This document shows positions 5,888 to 13,156 of a stretch of DNA of 13,156 bases, piece after piece (position 1 is the stretch's first letter; each line of letters opens with the position of its first letter). A model generated the notes under the pieces. That model was not told the DNA's origin, searched no databases, and was given only the letters and a program-made list of their open reading frames with translations. A program made the translations under genes and the position numbers. Origin of the DNA: an uncultured bacterium (lineage in GTDB: Bacteria > Verrucomicrobiota > Kiritimatiellia > RFP12 > UBA1067); assembly GCA_900547945.1 (NCBI GenBank), contig URIT01000096.1:1-13156 (forward strand). Reading direction: 5' to 3'.

Positions 5888-7603
5888 ATGAAGTGGACCA
5901 AGATGATGATTCAGACCCTCCGGGAGGATCCGGGGGATGCGGAAATCGACTCGCACAAGCTGCTCGTGCGCGCCTCGCTGGTGAAGAAGGTCGCAGGCGG
6001 ACTCTTCACGTACCTGCCGCTGGGGATGCGTTCGCTCAACAAGGTGGCGCAGATCGTGCGCGAGGAGATGGACCGCGCGGGCGCCCAGGAGATCGTGATG
6101 CCGATCCTGCAGCCGGCCGAACTGTGGAAGACGAGCGGGCGCTGGGAGACGATGGGTCCGGGGATGTTCCGTCTGCAGGATCGTGGCCAGCATGCCTACG
6201 CGCTGAGCCCGACGGCCGAGGAGGTCGTGACCGACCTCGCGAAGAACGTGGTGAGTTCCTACCGCCAGCTGCCGGTGACGGTCTACCAGATCCAGTGGAA
6301 GTTCCGCGACGAGATCCGTCCGCGCTTCGGCCTCATGCGCTCGAAGGAGTTCCTGATGAAGGACGCCTACTCGTTCGACACCTCGCTGGAGGCGGCGGAC
6401 GCGAGCTACATGGCGATGTTCGAGGCGTACACGCGCATCTTCGCGCGCTGCGGCCTGAAGGCGTACCCGGTGGAGGCCGACACGGGCGACATCGGCGGCA
6501 AGTTCTCGCACGAGTTCCACGTGTTGGCGGACGCGGGCGAGGACGGCATCGCGTTCTGCGGCGGCTGCGGCTACGCGGCGAACCTGGAGAAGGCCGGGCG
6601 GCAGGCGCCGCCGCGCGCCGACGCGCCGTGCCCCGCCGCCGAGGCGGTCGCGACGCCGAACGCGAAGACGATCGACGAGGTGTCGGCGTTCATGGGCGTC
6701 CCCGGCGCGGCGTTCGTCAAGTCGCTCGTCTACTGCGCGGACGGCGTGCCCGTCATGGTGTGCGTGCCGGGCGACCGCGACGTGAACGACGTGAAGCTCC
6801 GGCACGTCCTGGGCGCGAAGAAGGTGGAGCTCGCGGACTACGAGACGGTCCTCAGGGCGAGCGGCGCGAACGCGGGCAGCGTGGGCCCCGTGAAGCCGGC
6901 GTCGGCGGACCTCCGCATCGTCGCCGACCAGGCGCTCAGGGGCGCGAGGGGCTGCATCGTGGGCGCGAACAAGGACGACGTCCACCTGAAGAACGTGGAC
7001 CTCGCGCGCGACACGAAGCTGGCGGACGCGGACTTCGCCGACCTCGTGGTCGTGCGGGACGGCGACGTCTGCCCGCACTGCGGCAAGCCGCTCGTCATCA
7101 AGCGCGGCATCGAGGTGGGGCACGTCTTCAAGCTCGGCACGAAGTACACGGATGCCTTCAAGGCCGTCTACAAGACGGACGAGCTGAAGGAGCAGGTGAT
7201 GGTGATGGGCTGCTACGGCATCGGCGTCTCGCGCACGGTGCAGGCCGTCATCGAGCAGTGCCACGACAAGGACGGCATCGTCTGGCCGGCCGCCGTGGCG
7301 CCGTTCCAGGTCGTGATCGACCTCCTCGACCCGAAGGACGAGGCGGTGGCGAAGGTCGCGGCCGACCTGGAGGCGCAGCTGGAGGCGGCGGGGATCGACG
7401 TGCTTGTGGACGACCGCGAGGAGCGTCCCGGCGTCAAGTTCAAGGACGCCGACCTCATCGGCTTCACGGTGCGCGTCGTCGTGGGCGCGAAGGGCCTCGC
7501 CAGGGGCGGCGTGGAGGTGAAGGCGCGCCGCGACCCGAAGGAGGCGATGAAGGTCGTCGCCCCGGCGGACGCGGTGGCCGCGATCAGGGACCTGTTGGCG
7601 TAG
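5888..7603 (+). CDS. proS: Prolyl-tRNA synthetase, bacterial type with editing domain
   Basis: Charges tRNA(Pro) with proline in the cytoplasm. At 571 residues it matches the usual bacterial length. The class II core shows motif 1 around QEIVMPILQPAELWKTSGRW, motif 2 FRDEIRPRFGLMRSKEFLMK (Arg at 140) and motif 3 MGCYGIGVSR (Arg at 449). The YbaK-like editing insertion, which removes mischarged Ala, lies at about 225-400 and keeps the conserved Lys in AAFVKSLVY (K278). The two Cys pairs usual in bacterial ProRS are present (FCGGCGYAANLEKA and CPHCGKP, followed by IKRGIEVGH). The C-terminal ~100 residues are the anticodon-binding domain. The start ATG follows a modest GAAAGAGA site. It is the first gene of a seven-gene run and its promoter lies in the 109 nt upstream. 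No T-box or leader peptide is seen. Confidence 0.97.
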   Translation: MKWTKMMIQTLREDPGDAEIDSHKLLVRASLVKKVAGGLFTYLPLGMRSLNKVAQIVREEMDRAGAQEIVMPILQPAELWKTSGRWETMGPGMFRLQDRGQHAYALSPTAEEVVTDLAKNVVSSYRQLPVTVYQIQWKFRDEIRPRFGLMRSKEFLMKDAYSFDTSLEAADASYMAMFEAYTRIFARCGLKAYPVEADTGDIGGKFSHEFHVLADAGEDGIAFCGGCGYAANLEKAGRQAPPRADAPCPAAEAVATPNAKTIDEVSAFMGVPGAAFVKSLVYCADGVPVMVCVPGDRDVNDVKLRHVLGAKKVELADYETVLRASGANAGSVGPVKPASADLRIVADQALRGARGCIVGANKDDVHLKNVDLARDTKLADADFADLVVVRDGDVCPHCGKPLVIKRGIEVGHVFKLGTKYTDAFKAVYKTDELKEQVMVMGCYGIGVSRTVQAVIEQCHDKDGIVWPAAVAPFQVVIDLLDPKDEAVAKVAADLEAQLEAAGIDVLVDDREERPGVKFKDADLIGFTVRVVVGAKGLARGGVEVKARRDPKEAMKVVAPADAVAAIRDLLA

Positions 7604-7616
7604 GACGGGGAACGAC

Positions 7617-8885
7617 ATGGACGAGCAGCCGAAAATCAGTTTCGAGCCACCGCGCGGCATGCGGGACTTCTACCCCGAGGACATGGTGTGGCGCAACCGC
7701 GTGTTCGACGCCTTCCGCGCCGCCGGCGAGGCCGCCGGCTTCGAGCCCTACGACGCCTGCGTCGTCGAGAGCTATGAGCTGCTGGCGCGCAAGGCGGGCG
7801 AGGAGGTGGGCGAGCAGATCTACCACTTCCGCGACAAGAGCGACCGCCACATCGCGCTGCGCGCGGAGATGACGCCCACGCTCGCGCGCATGGTCGCGCA
7901 GCGCCAGGGGTCGCTCGCCTTCCCGATCAAGTGGACGACGATCGCGCAGTGCTTCCGCTACGAGCGCATGACGAAGGGCCGCAAGCGCGAGCACTACCAG
8001 TGGAACTGCGACATCATCGGCGAGGAGAGCGTCCTCGCGGAGGTGGAGGTGTTGGGCGCGGCGTGCGACGCCCTCCGCCGCATGGGGCTTTCCAGGGATG
8101 ATTTCCGCGTCCATGTCTCGAACCGCGCGCTCCTCTCGGAACTGCTCGCGGCGAGCGGCATCCCGGCGGACCTCCACGCGCAGGTGTTCCTCGCGCTCGA
8201 CAAGCGCGGCAAGATGCCGGACGAGGAGATCGCGGCGATGCTCCGCGACGGTGGCGTGGACGACGCGGGCGTGAAGGCGGCCTTCGCGATCATGGACCTC
8301 AAGACGCTCGACGAGGCCGAACGCCTCGCGGGCGCGGGCTCCCCCGCCGTTGCGCAGCTGCGCGAGCTCTTCCGCCTCGCGGGCCTCGCGGGGTTCGCGG
8401 ACTGCCTCGTCTTCGACATCTCGGTGATCCGCGGCCTCAGCTACTACACGGGCATCGTCTTCGAGTGCTTCGACACGCAGCGTGAATTCCGCGCGATCTT
8501 CGGCGGCGGGCGCTACGACAACCTGCTCACGACGATCGGCGGCGACCCCGCGACGGCGGTAGGGCTCGGGTTCGGCGACGTGGTGGTGACGGAGCTCCTG
8601 AAGGCGCGGCTCGGCGCGGACGCGCCCGCCCCGAAGAAGGGCGTGTACGTGGGGTGGATGTTCCCCGAGCAGCGCGACGCGGCGCTGAAGCTCGCGGCGA
8701 AGCTGCGCGCGCAGGGGGAATGCGTGAACCTCGCGCTCCGCAAGGCGAAGCCGAAGCAGTTCTTTTCGCGCGCGGGGGCGAGTTCCTGCGCGAAGGCGGT
8801 GTTCCTCGGCCCGGACGACGTCGCGGCCGGCCGGGCGAAGATGAAGGATCTCGCGACGCGGGAAGAAACGGCCCTTGAGCTTTAG
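7617..8885 (+). CDS. hisS: Histidyl-tRNA synthetase
   Basis: Charges tRNA(His) with histidine. The 422-residue protein has the class II HisRS order: motif 1 region PPRGMRDFYPED near the N-terminus, motif 2 FRYERMTKGRKREHYQWN (Arg at 114), the histidine-specific loop IRGLSYYTG (272-279) and motif 3 in FGGGRYDNLL...VGLGFG. A C-terminal anticodon-binding domain starts at about KKGVYVGWMFPEQ. Motif 2 is of the RMTKGRKREHYQWN type rather than the RPQAGRYREFHQ type of many bacteria, and recalls plant-organelle-like HisRS (from memory). The start is 13 nt after the proS stop, with AGGACGGGG upstream. The last 11 nt overlap the next gene. Confidence 0.96.
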   Translation: MDEQPKISFEPPRGMRDFYPEDMVWRNRVFDAFRAAGEAAGFEPYDACVVESYELLARKAGEEVGEQIYHFRDKSDRHIALRAEMTPTLARMVAQRQGSLAFPIKWTTIAQCFRYERMTKGRKREHYQWNCDIIGEESVLAEVEVLGAACDALRRMGLSRDDFRVHVSNRALLSELLAASGIPADLHAQVFLALDKRGKMPDEEIAAMLRDGGVDDAGVKAAFAIMDLKTLDEAERLAGAGSPAVAQLRELFRLAGLAGFADCLVFDISVIRGLSYYTGIVFECFDTQREFRAIFGGGRYDNLLTTIGGDPATAVGLGFGDVVVTELLKARLGADAPAPKKGVYVGWMFPEQRDAALKLAAKLRAQGECVNLALRKAKPKQFFSRAGASSCAKAVFLGPDDVAAGRAKMKDLATREETALEL

Positions 8886-9489
8886 CCTCGACAGATTCAC
8901 GGCGGCGACGGCGGCCGAGTTCGGCGCGCGGTACACGCGCGTGCGGGCGGGGTTCGACGTCGGCTTCGCGGACGCCGGGGCGTCCCACGCCTTCCGTGCG
9001 GCGCACGAGGGCGTGTGGATGACGGTGGAGGCCGATGCCGCCGCACGGGCGGCGACGGCGGCGGCGCTCGACCCCAAGACCGTCCTCCAGATGGGCGCGG
9101 GCGGCGAGCTGCCGTTCGAGGACCACCAGTTCGAGGTGGCGCTGTTCGCGAAGGCCGTGCTGGACGGGCCGCGCGACCGCCTGGAGGCGCTTGTGCGCGA
9201 GGCGCACCGCGTGCTGCAGGGGGGCGGGTGCCTCATGTTCACGGTGGAGGAGGCGGCGCGCGGCGACGGGCGCGGCTGGACGGCCCGGGCGGTGTACGAG
9301 CTGCTGCGGGACGGCTTCGACGTCGTGGGGCTGAGGCGTCCGCCCTGGTGGCGCTTCGGCACGGCGGGGCGCACGCTGACGGTGTGCGCGGGACGGAAGA
9401 ACTGGCGGAACAGGGGAACGCCGATCGTCGGCGCGGCGATGCCCGTTTCGTCCGCGATGCTCTCGCCGCGCGCGCGGTCGAAGAGCTGA
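8875..9489 (+). CDS. Degenerate class I methyltransferase-like protein
   Basis: A 204-residue protein that starts at TTG 8875 inside the end of hisS, with GGGAAGAA upstream. The middle is typical of the Methyltransf_11 family: LPFEDHQFEVALF (79-91), then LEALVREAHRVLQGGGCLMFTV, the usual 'HRVLkPGG' strand and turn. The SAM-binding glycine loop, normally D-x-G-x-G-x-G, appears only as FDVGFADAG (27-35), and VEAD (51-54) stands where the ribose-binding acidic residue would be. The last ~30 residues after the fold are basic and resemble nothing I recognise. SAM binding and activity are therefore doubtful: it could be a diverged enzyme or a non-catalytic relative. Overlap with hisS and the 14-nt gap to the next gene place it inside the operon. 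Confidence 0.7.
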   Translation: MSFSLDRFTAATAAEFGARYTRVRAGFDVGFADAGASHAFRAAHEGVWMTVEADAAARAATAAALDPKTVLQMGAGGELPFEDHQFEVALFAKAVLDGPRDRLEALVREAHRVLQGGGCLMFTVEEAARGDGRGWTARAVYELLRDGFDVVGLRRPPWWRFGTAGRTLTVCAGRKNWRNRGTPIVGAAMPVSSAMLSPRARSKS

Positions 9490-9503
9490 GGAGGACGGGG
9501 AAG

Positions 9504-10619
9504 ATGAGACGGATCGTCGGAATGCTGGCCGGACTGCTGCTCGGCGCCGCAGCGGTATTCGGCGCGGAAGACGCGGGGGCGTCGAACGCGGTGCTGCGTC
9601 TGCTGAACTCGCGGACCTCGGGTTCGCCCAGGGCGTATGCGGAGGCCGCCGAGGAGGTGGCCGCCCAGGCGAAGCAGGGCCGGGCCGTGCATGCGTTCGT
9701 GCTGGCGCTCGTCTCGCGTGAGCGGGATGCGCCGCCGGCGGCGCGCCTCGACGCGAAGACGCGCAAGGCGTACCTCGACACGTACCGCGAGCCGATCCGG
9801 CGCGCCGCGCGCGAGCGGAACAACGCGATGGCGCTCTACCTGCTTTCGCTGGAGGCGAACGACACGAACCTGCTGCGCCGCGCGGCGGTGGCGGGGAACG
9901 TCCAGGCGGAGAACGCCTGGGGGGCGCTCGTCTTCTCGCAGGCGCTCGCGGGCGGCGCGCCGTCCAACGAGGTCGTGCGCGCGCTCGGGGAGGCGCACGG
10001 GTTCTTCAGGAGCGCGGCGGGGAAGGGCGACGCGAACGGGCTCTACAACCTCGGCATGTGCCTGTGGCGGGGGCTCGGCGTGGCGCGCGACGAACCGGCG
10101 GCGTTCAACTGCTTCCGGGCGGCCTCCGAGAAGGGGCATCCCGAGGCGATCAACAACATCGGGGCGTTCTTCCGGGACGGCCGCGTGGTGGAGCGGGATC
10201 TCTCGCTTTCGGCGAAGTGGTTCGCGAAGTCCGCGAGCTATGGCAACCCCTTCGGCGAATTCAACTATGCGCTTGCCCTGCGGCGCGGTGAGGGCGTGAA
10301 GCGGGATCCCGCGGCCGCCGTCAAGCTGCTGGAGCGGTCGGCGGAAGGGGGGTGCGTCGAGGCGATCGACGCGCTCGGCGTCGCCCTCTGGAAGGGCGAG
10401 GGCGTGCAGGCCGATCCGGCGCGCGCGTTCACCCTCTTCCTGAAGGCGGCCGACGCCGGCTATCCCCCGGCGATGGAGAACGTGGCGACGTGCTACGAGA
10501 AGGGCACCGGCGTGCAGGCGAACGAACGCCTCGCGCTGGAGTGGAAGATCCGCTCGCGCGCCGCGCGGGGCGACCGCAACGCGCAGGCGTGGCTGTGGCA
10601 GAACATGGAAAAGAAATGA
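9504..10619 (+). CDS. Secreted/periplasmic Sel1-repeat (SLR/TPR-like) protein
   Basis: A 371-residue protein started by ATG 9504, 8 nt after GAGGAGGA. Residues 1 to about 21 are a signal peptide (MRRIVGMLAGLLLGAAAVFGA), so it should act outside the cytoplasm. Residues 175-354 form five exactly 36-residue Sel1-like repeats, each beginning with Gly (175, 211, 247, 283, 319) and carrying the pattern G-x-x-x-A...LG...G-x-GV...D-x-x-x-A. A sixth partial repeat (355-371) ends the protein, and the region around residues 105-174 looks like older, degraded repeats. Such arrays are alpha-solenoid protein-binding scaffolds; no enzyme motif is visible and the partner is unknown. Its TGA overlaps the ilvB ATG (ATGA), so translation is probably coupled to a cytoplasmic biosynthetic enzyme, which is an odd pairing. 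Confidence 0.85.
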   Translation: MRRIVGMLAGLLLGAAAVFGAEDAGASNAVLRLLNSRTSGSPRAYAEAAEEVAAQAKQGRAVHAFVLALVSRERDAPPAARLDAKTRKAYLDTYREPIRRAARERNNAMALYLLSLEANDTNLLRRAAVAGNVQAENAWGALVFSQALAGGAPSNEVVRALGEAHGFFRSAAGKGDANGLYNLGMCLWRGLGVARDEPAAFNCFRAASEKGHPEAINNIGAFFRDGRVVERDLSLSAKWFAKSASYGNPFGEFNYALALRRGEGVKRDPAAAVKLLERSAEGGCVEAIDALGVALWKGEGVQADPARAFTLFLKAADAGYPPAMENVATCYEKGTGVQANERLALEWKIRSRAARGDRNAQAWLWQNMEKK

Positions 10620-12349
10620 AGAAGAAACTCGAAAGGTCGGGCGCGCAGACGCTCGTCGATGCGCTGGCGAAGGCCGGCACGGAGGTGCTGTTCGGATATC
10701 CGGGCGGACAGGTGCTGGACATCTTCAACTGCCTTCCCGAGGCGCCGTTCCAGTTCATCCTCGGCCGCCACGAGCAGGGCTGCGCGCACATGGCGGACGG
10801 CTATGCGCGCGCGACGGGCCGGCCGGGCGTGTGCCTCGTGACGTCGGGTCCCGGCGCCACGAACACGATCACGGGCCTCGCGACCGCCAACATGGACGGC
10901 GTGCCGCTCGTGTGCATCACGGGCCAGGTGCCCCTCGGCCAGATCGGCACGGACGCCTTCCAGGAGGCGGACATGAACGGCATCTGCCGCGCCGTCACCA
11001 AGCACAGCTTCCTCGTGCAGAGCGCGGACGAAATCCCCGAAATCGTCGCCGAGGCCTTCTACATCGCGACGCACGGCAAGCCCGGCCCCGTTGTCATCGA
11101 CGTCCCCAAGAACGTCCAGCAGGCGAAGACGGCGGCGGCGTATCCCGAGCGCGTCTCCCTGCGCGCCTACCACCCCGAGTGCTACGCGACCGCGAGCCAG
11201 CTGAACCGCCTCGCGAAGCTCGTCAACGAGGCCGAGCGCCCCGTCATCTACGCGGGCGGCGGCGTGATCGCCGCCGGCGCCACGAAGGACATCGCGCAGC
11301 TCGCGCGCCGGGCGCAGATTCCCGTCGCGACGACGCTCATGGGCCTGGGCTCCTTCCCCGAGACGGATCCGCTGTCCCTGCGCATGGCCGGCATGCACGG
11401 CACGGCGGCGGCGAACTACGCAATCAACCACGCGGACCTGCTGCTCGCGTTCGGCGTGCGGTTCTCGGACCGCGTGACGGGGAAGCTCGCGGCCTACGCG
11501 AAGGAGGCGAAGATCGTCCACGTCGACTGCGATCCGGCGTCCGTCGGCAAGAACGTGCGCGTGGACCTCGGGATCGTCGCGGACGTGAAGGACGTCCTCA
11601 CGACGGTTGCCTCCCGCGTGAAGCCCGCCACGCACGACGCCTGGCTCGCGCAGATCGCGGAATGGAAGAAGCGGCGCCCCATGGCGTACAGGCCGCTCCA
11701 CCCGAACGTCATCATGCCGCAGCGCGTCATGGAGGCGCTCGACCGCGCCACGAACGGCGAGGCGATCCTCGCGACGGACGTCGGCCAGCACCAGATGTGG
11801 GCCGCGCAGTACTTCCGCCACACGCACGCGCGCCACTTCCTCTCCTCCGGCGGCATGGGCACGATGGGCTTCGGCATCCCCGCGGCGATCGGCGCGGCGA
11901 TCGGCCGGCCCGACCAGAAGGTCGTCGCGGTGTGCGGCGACGGCGGCGCGCAGATGACGTTCGAGGAGATCGTCGTGGCCGTGGAGCACAAGCTGCCCAT
12001 CACCTTCGTGGTGGTCAACAACGGCTGCCTCGGCATGGTGCGCCAGTGGCAGGAGCTGTTCTACAATAAGCGCTATTCCGGGTCGATCCTCACCGTGAAG
12101 GGGCGCCTCGCGAACGAGCGCCTGGAGCAGGACCTCGCCTACGACTACCTGCCCGACCTCGTGAAGCTCGCCGAGGCGCACGGCGCGGAGGCGTACCGCG
12201 TGATCGACCCCGCGAAGCTCGACGCGGTGCTGAAGAAGGCCGTGAGGTCGGCACGCACGACCTTCGTGGAGGTGATCGTGGAGCCGCGCGCGAACGTCTA
12301 TCCCATGCAGCCGGGCGGGCAGCCCGTGGAAGGAATGATCTTCGAATGA
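10616..12349 (+). CDS. ilvB: Acetolactate synthase (AHAS) large, catalytic subunit
   Basis: Condenses two pyruvates to acetolactate (valine/leucine branch), or pyruvate with 2-ketobutyrate (isoleucine branch), using thiamine diphosphate, Mg and FAD. The 577-residue length is normal. The N-terminal domain has FGYPGGQVLDIF and the catalytic Glu in GRHEQG (E53), followed by SGPGATNTITGLATANMDG and the GQV/IGTDAFQE segments of AHAS. A central FAD-binding domain follows. The C-terminal ThDP domain has GDGGAQMTFEE (G441-D442-G443) through NNGCLGMVRQWQELFY (N468-N469), the classical metal- and cofactor-binding stretch. LGMVRQWQ distinguishes AHAS from other ThDP decarboxylases. The ATG overlaps the Sel1 gene stop and its own TGA overlaps the ilvN ATG. 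No leader peptide or attenuator precedes it, so control is probably by the operon promoter and by feedback through IlvN. Confidence 0.96.
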   Translation: MKKKLERSGAQTLVDALAKAGTEVLFGYPGGQVLDIFNCLPEAPFQFILGRHEQGCAHMADGYARATGRPGVCLVTSGPGATNTITGLATANMDGVPLVCITGQVPLGQIGTDAFQEADMNGICRAVTKHSFLVQSADEIPEIVAEAFYIATHGKPGPVVIDVPKNVQQAKTAAAYPERVSLRAYHPECYATASQLNRLAKLVNEAERPVIYAGGGVIAAGATKDIAQLARRAQIPVATTLMGLGSFPETDPLSLRMAGMHGTAAANYAINHADLLLAFGVRFSDRVTGKLAAYAKEAKIVHVDCDPASVGKNVRVDLGIVADVKDVLTTVASRVKPATHDAWLAQIAEWKKRRPMAYRPLHPNVIMPQRVMEALDRATNGEAILATDVGQHQMWAAQYFRHTHARHFLSSGGMGTMGFGIPAAIGAAIGRPDQKVVAVCGDGGAQMTFEEIVVAVEHKLPITFVVVNNGCLGMVRQWQELFYNKRYSGSILTVKGRLANERLEQDLAYDYLPDLVKLAEAHGAEAYRVIDPAKLDAVLKKAVRSARTTFVEVIVEPRANVYPMQPGGQPVEGMIFE

Positions 12350-12600
12350 AAGAGGAACTGAACAGACTGAACTGCTTCGTGGAGAACAAGCCCGGCGTCC
12401 TCGCGCGCATCGTCGGGCTCATCTCCGGGCGCGGCTACAACATCCAGACGCTCAGCGTGGGCCCGACCGAGGACGGCACCGTCTCGCGCATGAAGATCGA
12501 CGTGTGGGGCGACGACCGCGTCATCGAGCAGGTGATGCTGCAGCTGCGCAACCAGGTGAACGTCATCGAGGTGACGTGCCGCCGCGCGCCCCGGAAGTGA
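12346..12600 (+). CDS. ilvN: Acetolactate synthase small, regulatory subunit (single ACT domain)
   Basis: An 84-residue regulatory subunit that activates the large subunit and usually confers valine feedback inhibition. It consists of one ACT domain: LNCFVENKPGVLARIVGLI with the ligand-binding loop (NKPGVLARI), then GRGYNIQTLSVG and the RMKIDVWGDD / VNVIEVT strands. The C-terminal domain of the longer (about 160-residue) small subunits is missing; its size is close to E. coli IlvN (96) and IlvM (87). It starts in a 4-nt ATGA overlap with ilvB, which should give matched synthesis of the two subunits. The symbol ilvN is preferred over ilvH because of its length. Confidence 0.93.
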   Translation: MKEELNRLNCFVENKPGVLARIVGLISGRGYNIQTLSVGPTEDGTVSRMKIDVWGDDRVIEQVMLQLRNQVNVIEVTCRRAPRK

Positions 12601-12611
12601 GGAGGGGCGGC

Positions 12612-13156
12612 ATGGCGACGCTGAAGTTCGCGGTCATCGGCCATCCCGTGGCCCATTCCCTTTCCCCGAAGATGCACGCGGCGAACTTCGCCGCGCTCGG
12701 CCTCGACGCGACCTACGAAAAGTTCGACGTGGCGCCGGGGGACGTCGCGGCGTTCGTGCGGGCGAAGCGCGACGCGGGCTACCGGGGGCTCAACGTGACG
12801 GTGCCGCACAAGCTCGCGGTGATCCCGCTCCTCGACCATGTGGACGAGAGCGTCGCGCGCTACGGGGCGTGCAATACGATCCGCTTCGAGAAGGACGGCA
12901 CGCTGACGGGGTTCAACACGGACGTGATCGGCTTCGTGTCCGGCCTCGCCGCGCACGGCGCCCACCTTGCCGGGAAGAAGGTCTTCCTCGTCGGCTGCGG
13001 CGGCGCGGGGAGCGCCCTCGCGACGGCGTGTTGCCATGAGAAGGCGGCCGCCCTCACGGTGGCGGACCTCGATGCCGCGCGCGTCGCGGCGCTCGCCGAA
13101 CGGCTGGCGGCACTCGGCACGGGGACGCAGGTGACGGCGCTCGCGCCCGTCCCCGA
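12612..13156 (+). CDS. aroE: Shikimate dehydrogenase, N-terminal two thirds (3' end outside window)
   Basis: Reduces 3-dehydroshikimate to shikimate with NADPH in aromatic amino-acid synthesis. About 181 residues are visible. The start ATG 12612 is 6 nt after AGGAGG (12600-12605). Seen in order: the shikimate-binding GHPVAHSLSPKMH near the N-terminus, NVTVPHK with the catalytic Lys (K67), GACNTI with the conserved Asn, FNTDVIGF with the catalytic Asp (D104), and the NADP-binding loop VGCGGAGSA (about 127-135). The frame is open to the window edge. It lies 11 nt after ilvN and probably continues the same transcript. Confidence 0.95.
   Translation, partial: MATLKFAVIGHPVAHSLSPKMHAANFAALGLDATYEKFDVAPGDVAAFVRAKRDAGYRGLNVTVPHKLAVIPLLDHVDESVARYGACNTIRFEKDGTLTGFNTDVIGFVSGLAAHGAHLAGKKVFLVGCGGAGSALATACCHEKAAALTVADLDAARVAALAERLAALGTGTQVTALAPVP

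Noticed and set aside
5765..7660. A 631-codon antisense frame opposite proS
   Set aside because: Shadow of proS; Arg/Leu/His/Val-rich with no recognisable domain.
7584..10139. An 851-codon antisense frame opposite hisS, the methyltransferase-like gene and the Sel1 gene
   Set aside because: It crosses three + strand genes and has no domain signature; explained by high GC.
10600..10640. Possible internal promoter before ilvB in a locally A-rich stretch
   Set aside because: The A-richness comes from Lys/Glu codons at the gene junction; no paired -35/-10 is visible.
10493..12181. A 562-codon antisense frame opposite ilvB
   Set aside because: Shadow of a highly conserved gene; composition-driven.

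Overview
The window is a GC-rich, gene-dense stretch of a bacterial chromosome with every supported gene on the + strand. Two things suggest a Kiritimatiellia-like member of Verrucomicrobiota. One is a large secreted protein combining autotransporter-type beta-strand repeats with two LamG domains and ending in a short hydrophobic tail with a terminal Arg. The other is the mix of Shine-Dalgarno-led and apparently leaderless starts. This assignment is from memory of family traits; no rRNA or marker phylogeny is available here. No tRNA, rRNA, CRISPR, IS element or phage gene was seen.

Layout: (1) positions 1-232 hold the 3' end of a probable surface protein. (2) 262-2072 hold a sugar 1-kinase closely resembling N-acetylhexosamine 1-kinase (NahK), followed 2 nt later by a predicted DEDDy 3'-5' exonuclease of the PolB-exonuclease-like family. 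(3) 2073-2382 is a regulatory intergenic region with two GC hairpins, a small CACGGAG-type repeat array and a strong sigma70-type promoter whose spacer contains ten consecutive G. (4) 2383-5778 encodes a 1131-residue secreted LamG/beta-repeat protein. (5) 5779-5887 is a second promoter region. (6) 5888-13156 is a tightly packed operon: proS, hisS, a degenerate methyltransferase-like gene, a secreted Sel1-repeat protein, ilvB, ilvN and the start of aroE, which runs off the window.

The last operon joins tRNA charging (Pro, His) with branched-chain and aromatic amino-acid synthesis. Its genes overlap or lie at most 14 nt apart, so they are probably co-transcribed and translationally coupled. The kinase suggests salvage of GlcNAc/GalNAc, and the LamG protein suggests surface contact with glycans or proteins; both would fit a host- or polysaccharide-associated life.

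The most interesting signal is the G10 tract between the -35 (TTGACG) and -10 (TATAAT) of the LamG gene. It has the layout of a phase-variable promoter driving a surface protein. Second is a near-identical 18-nt extended -10 box in front of both the kinase and proS, which would make the kinase transcript leaderless.
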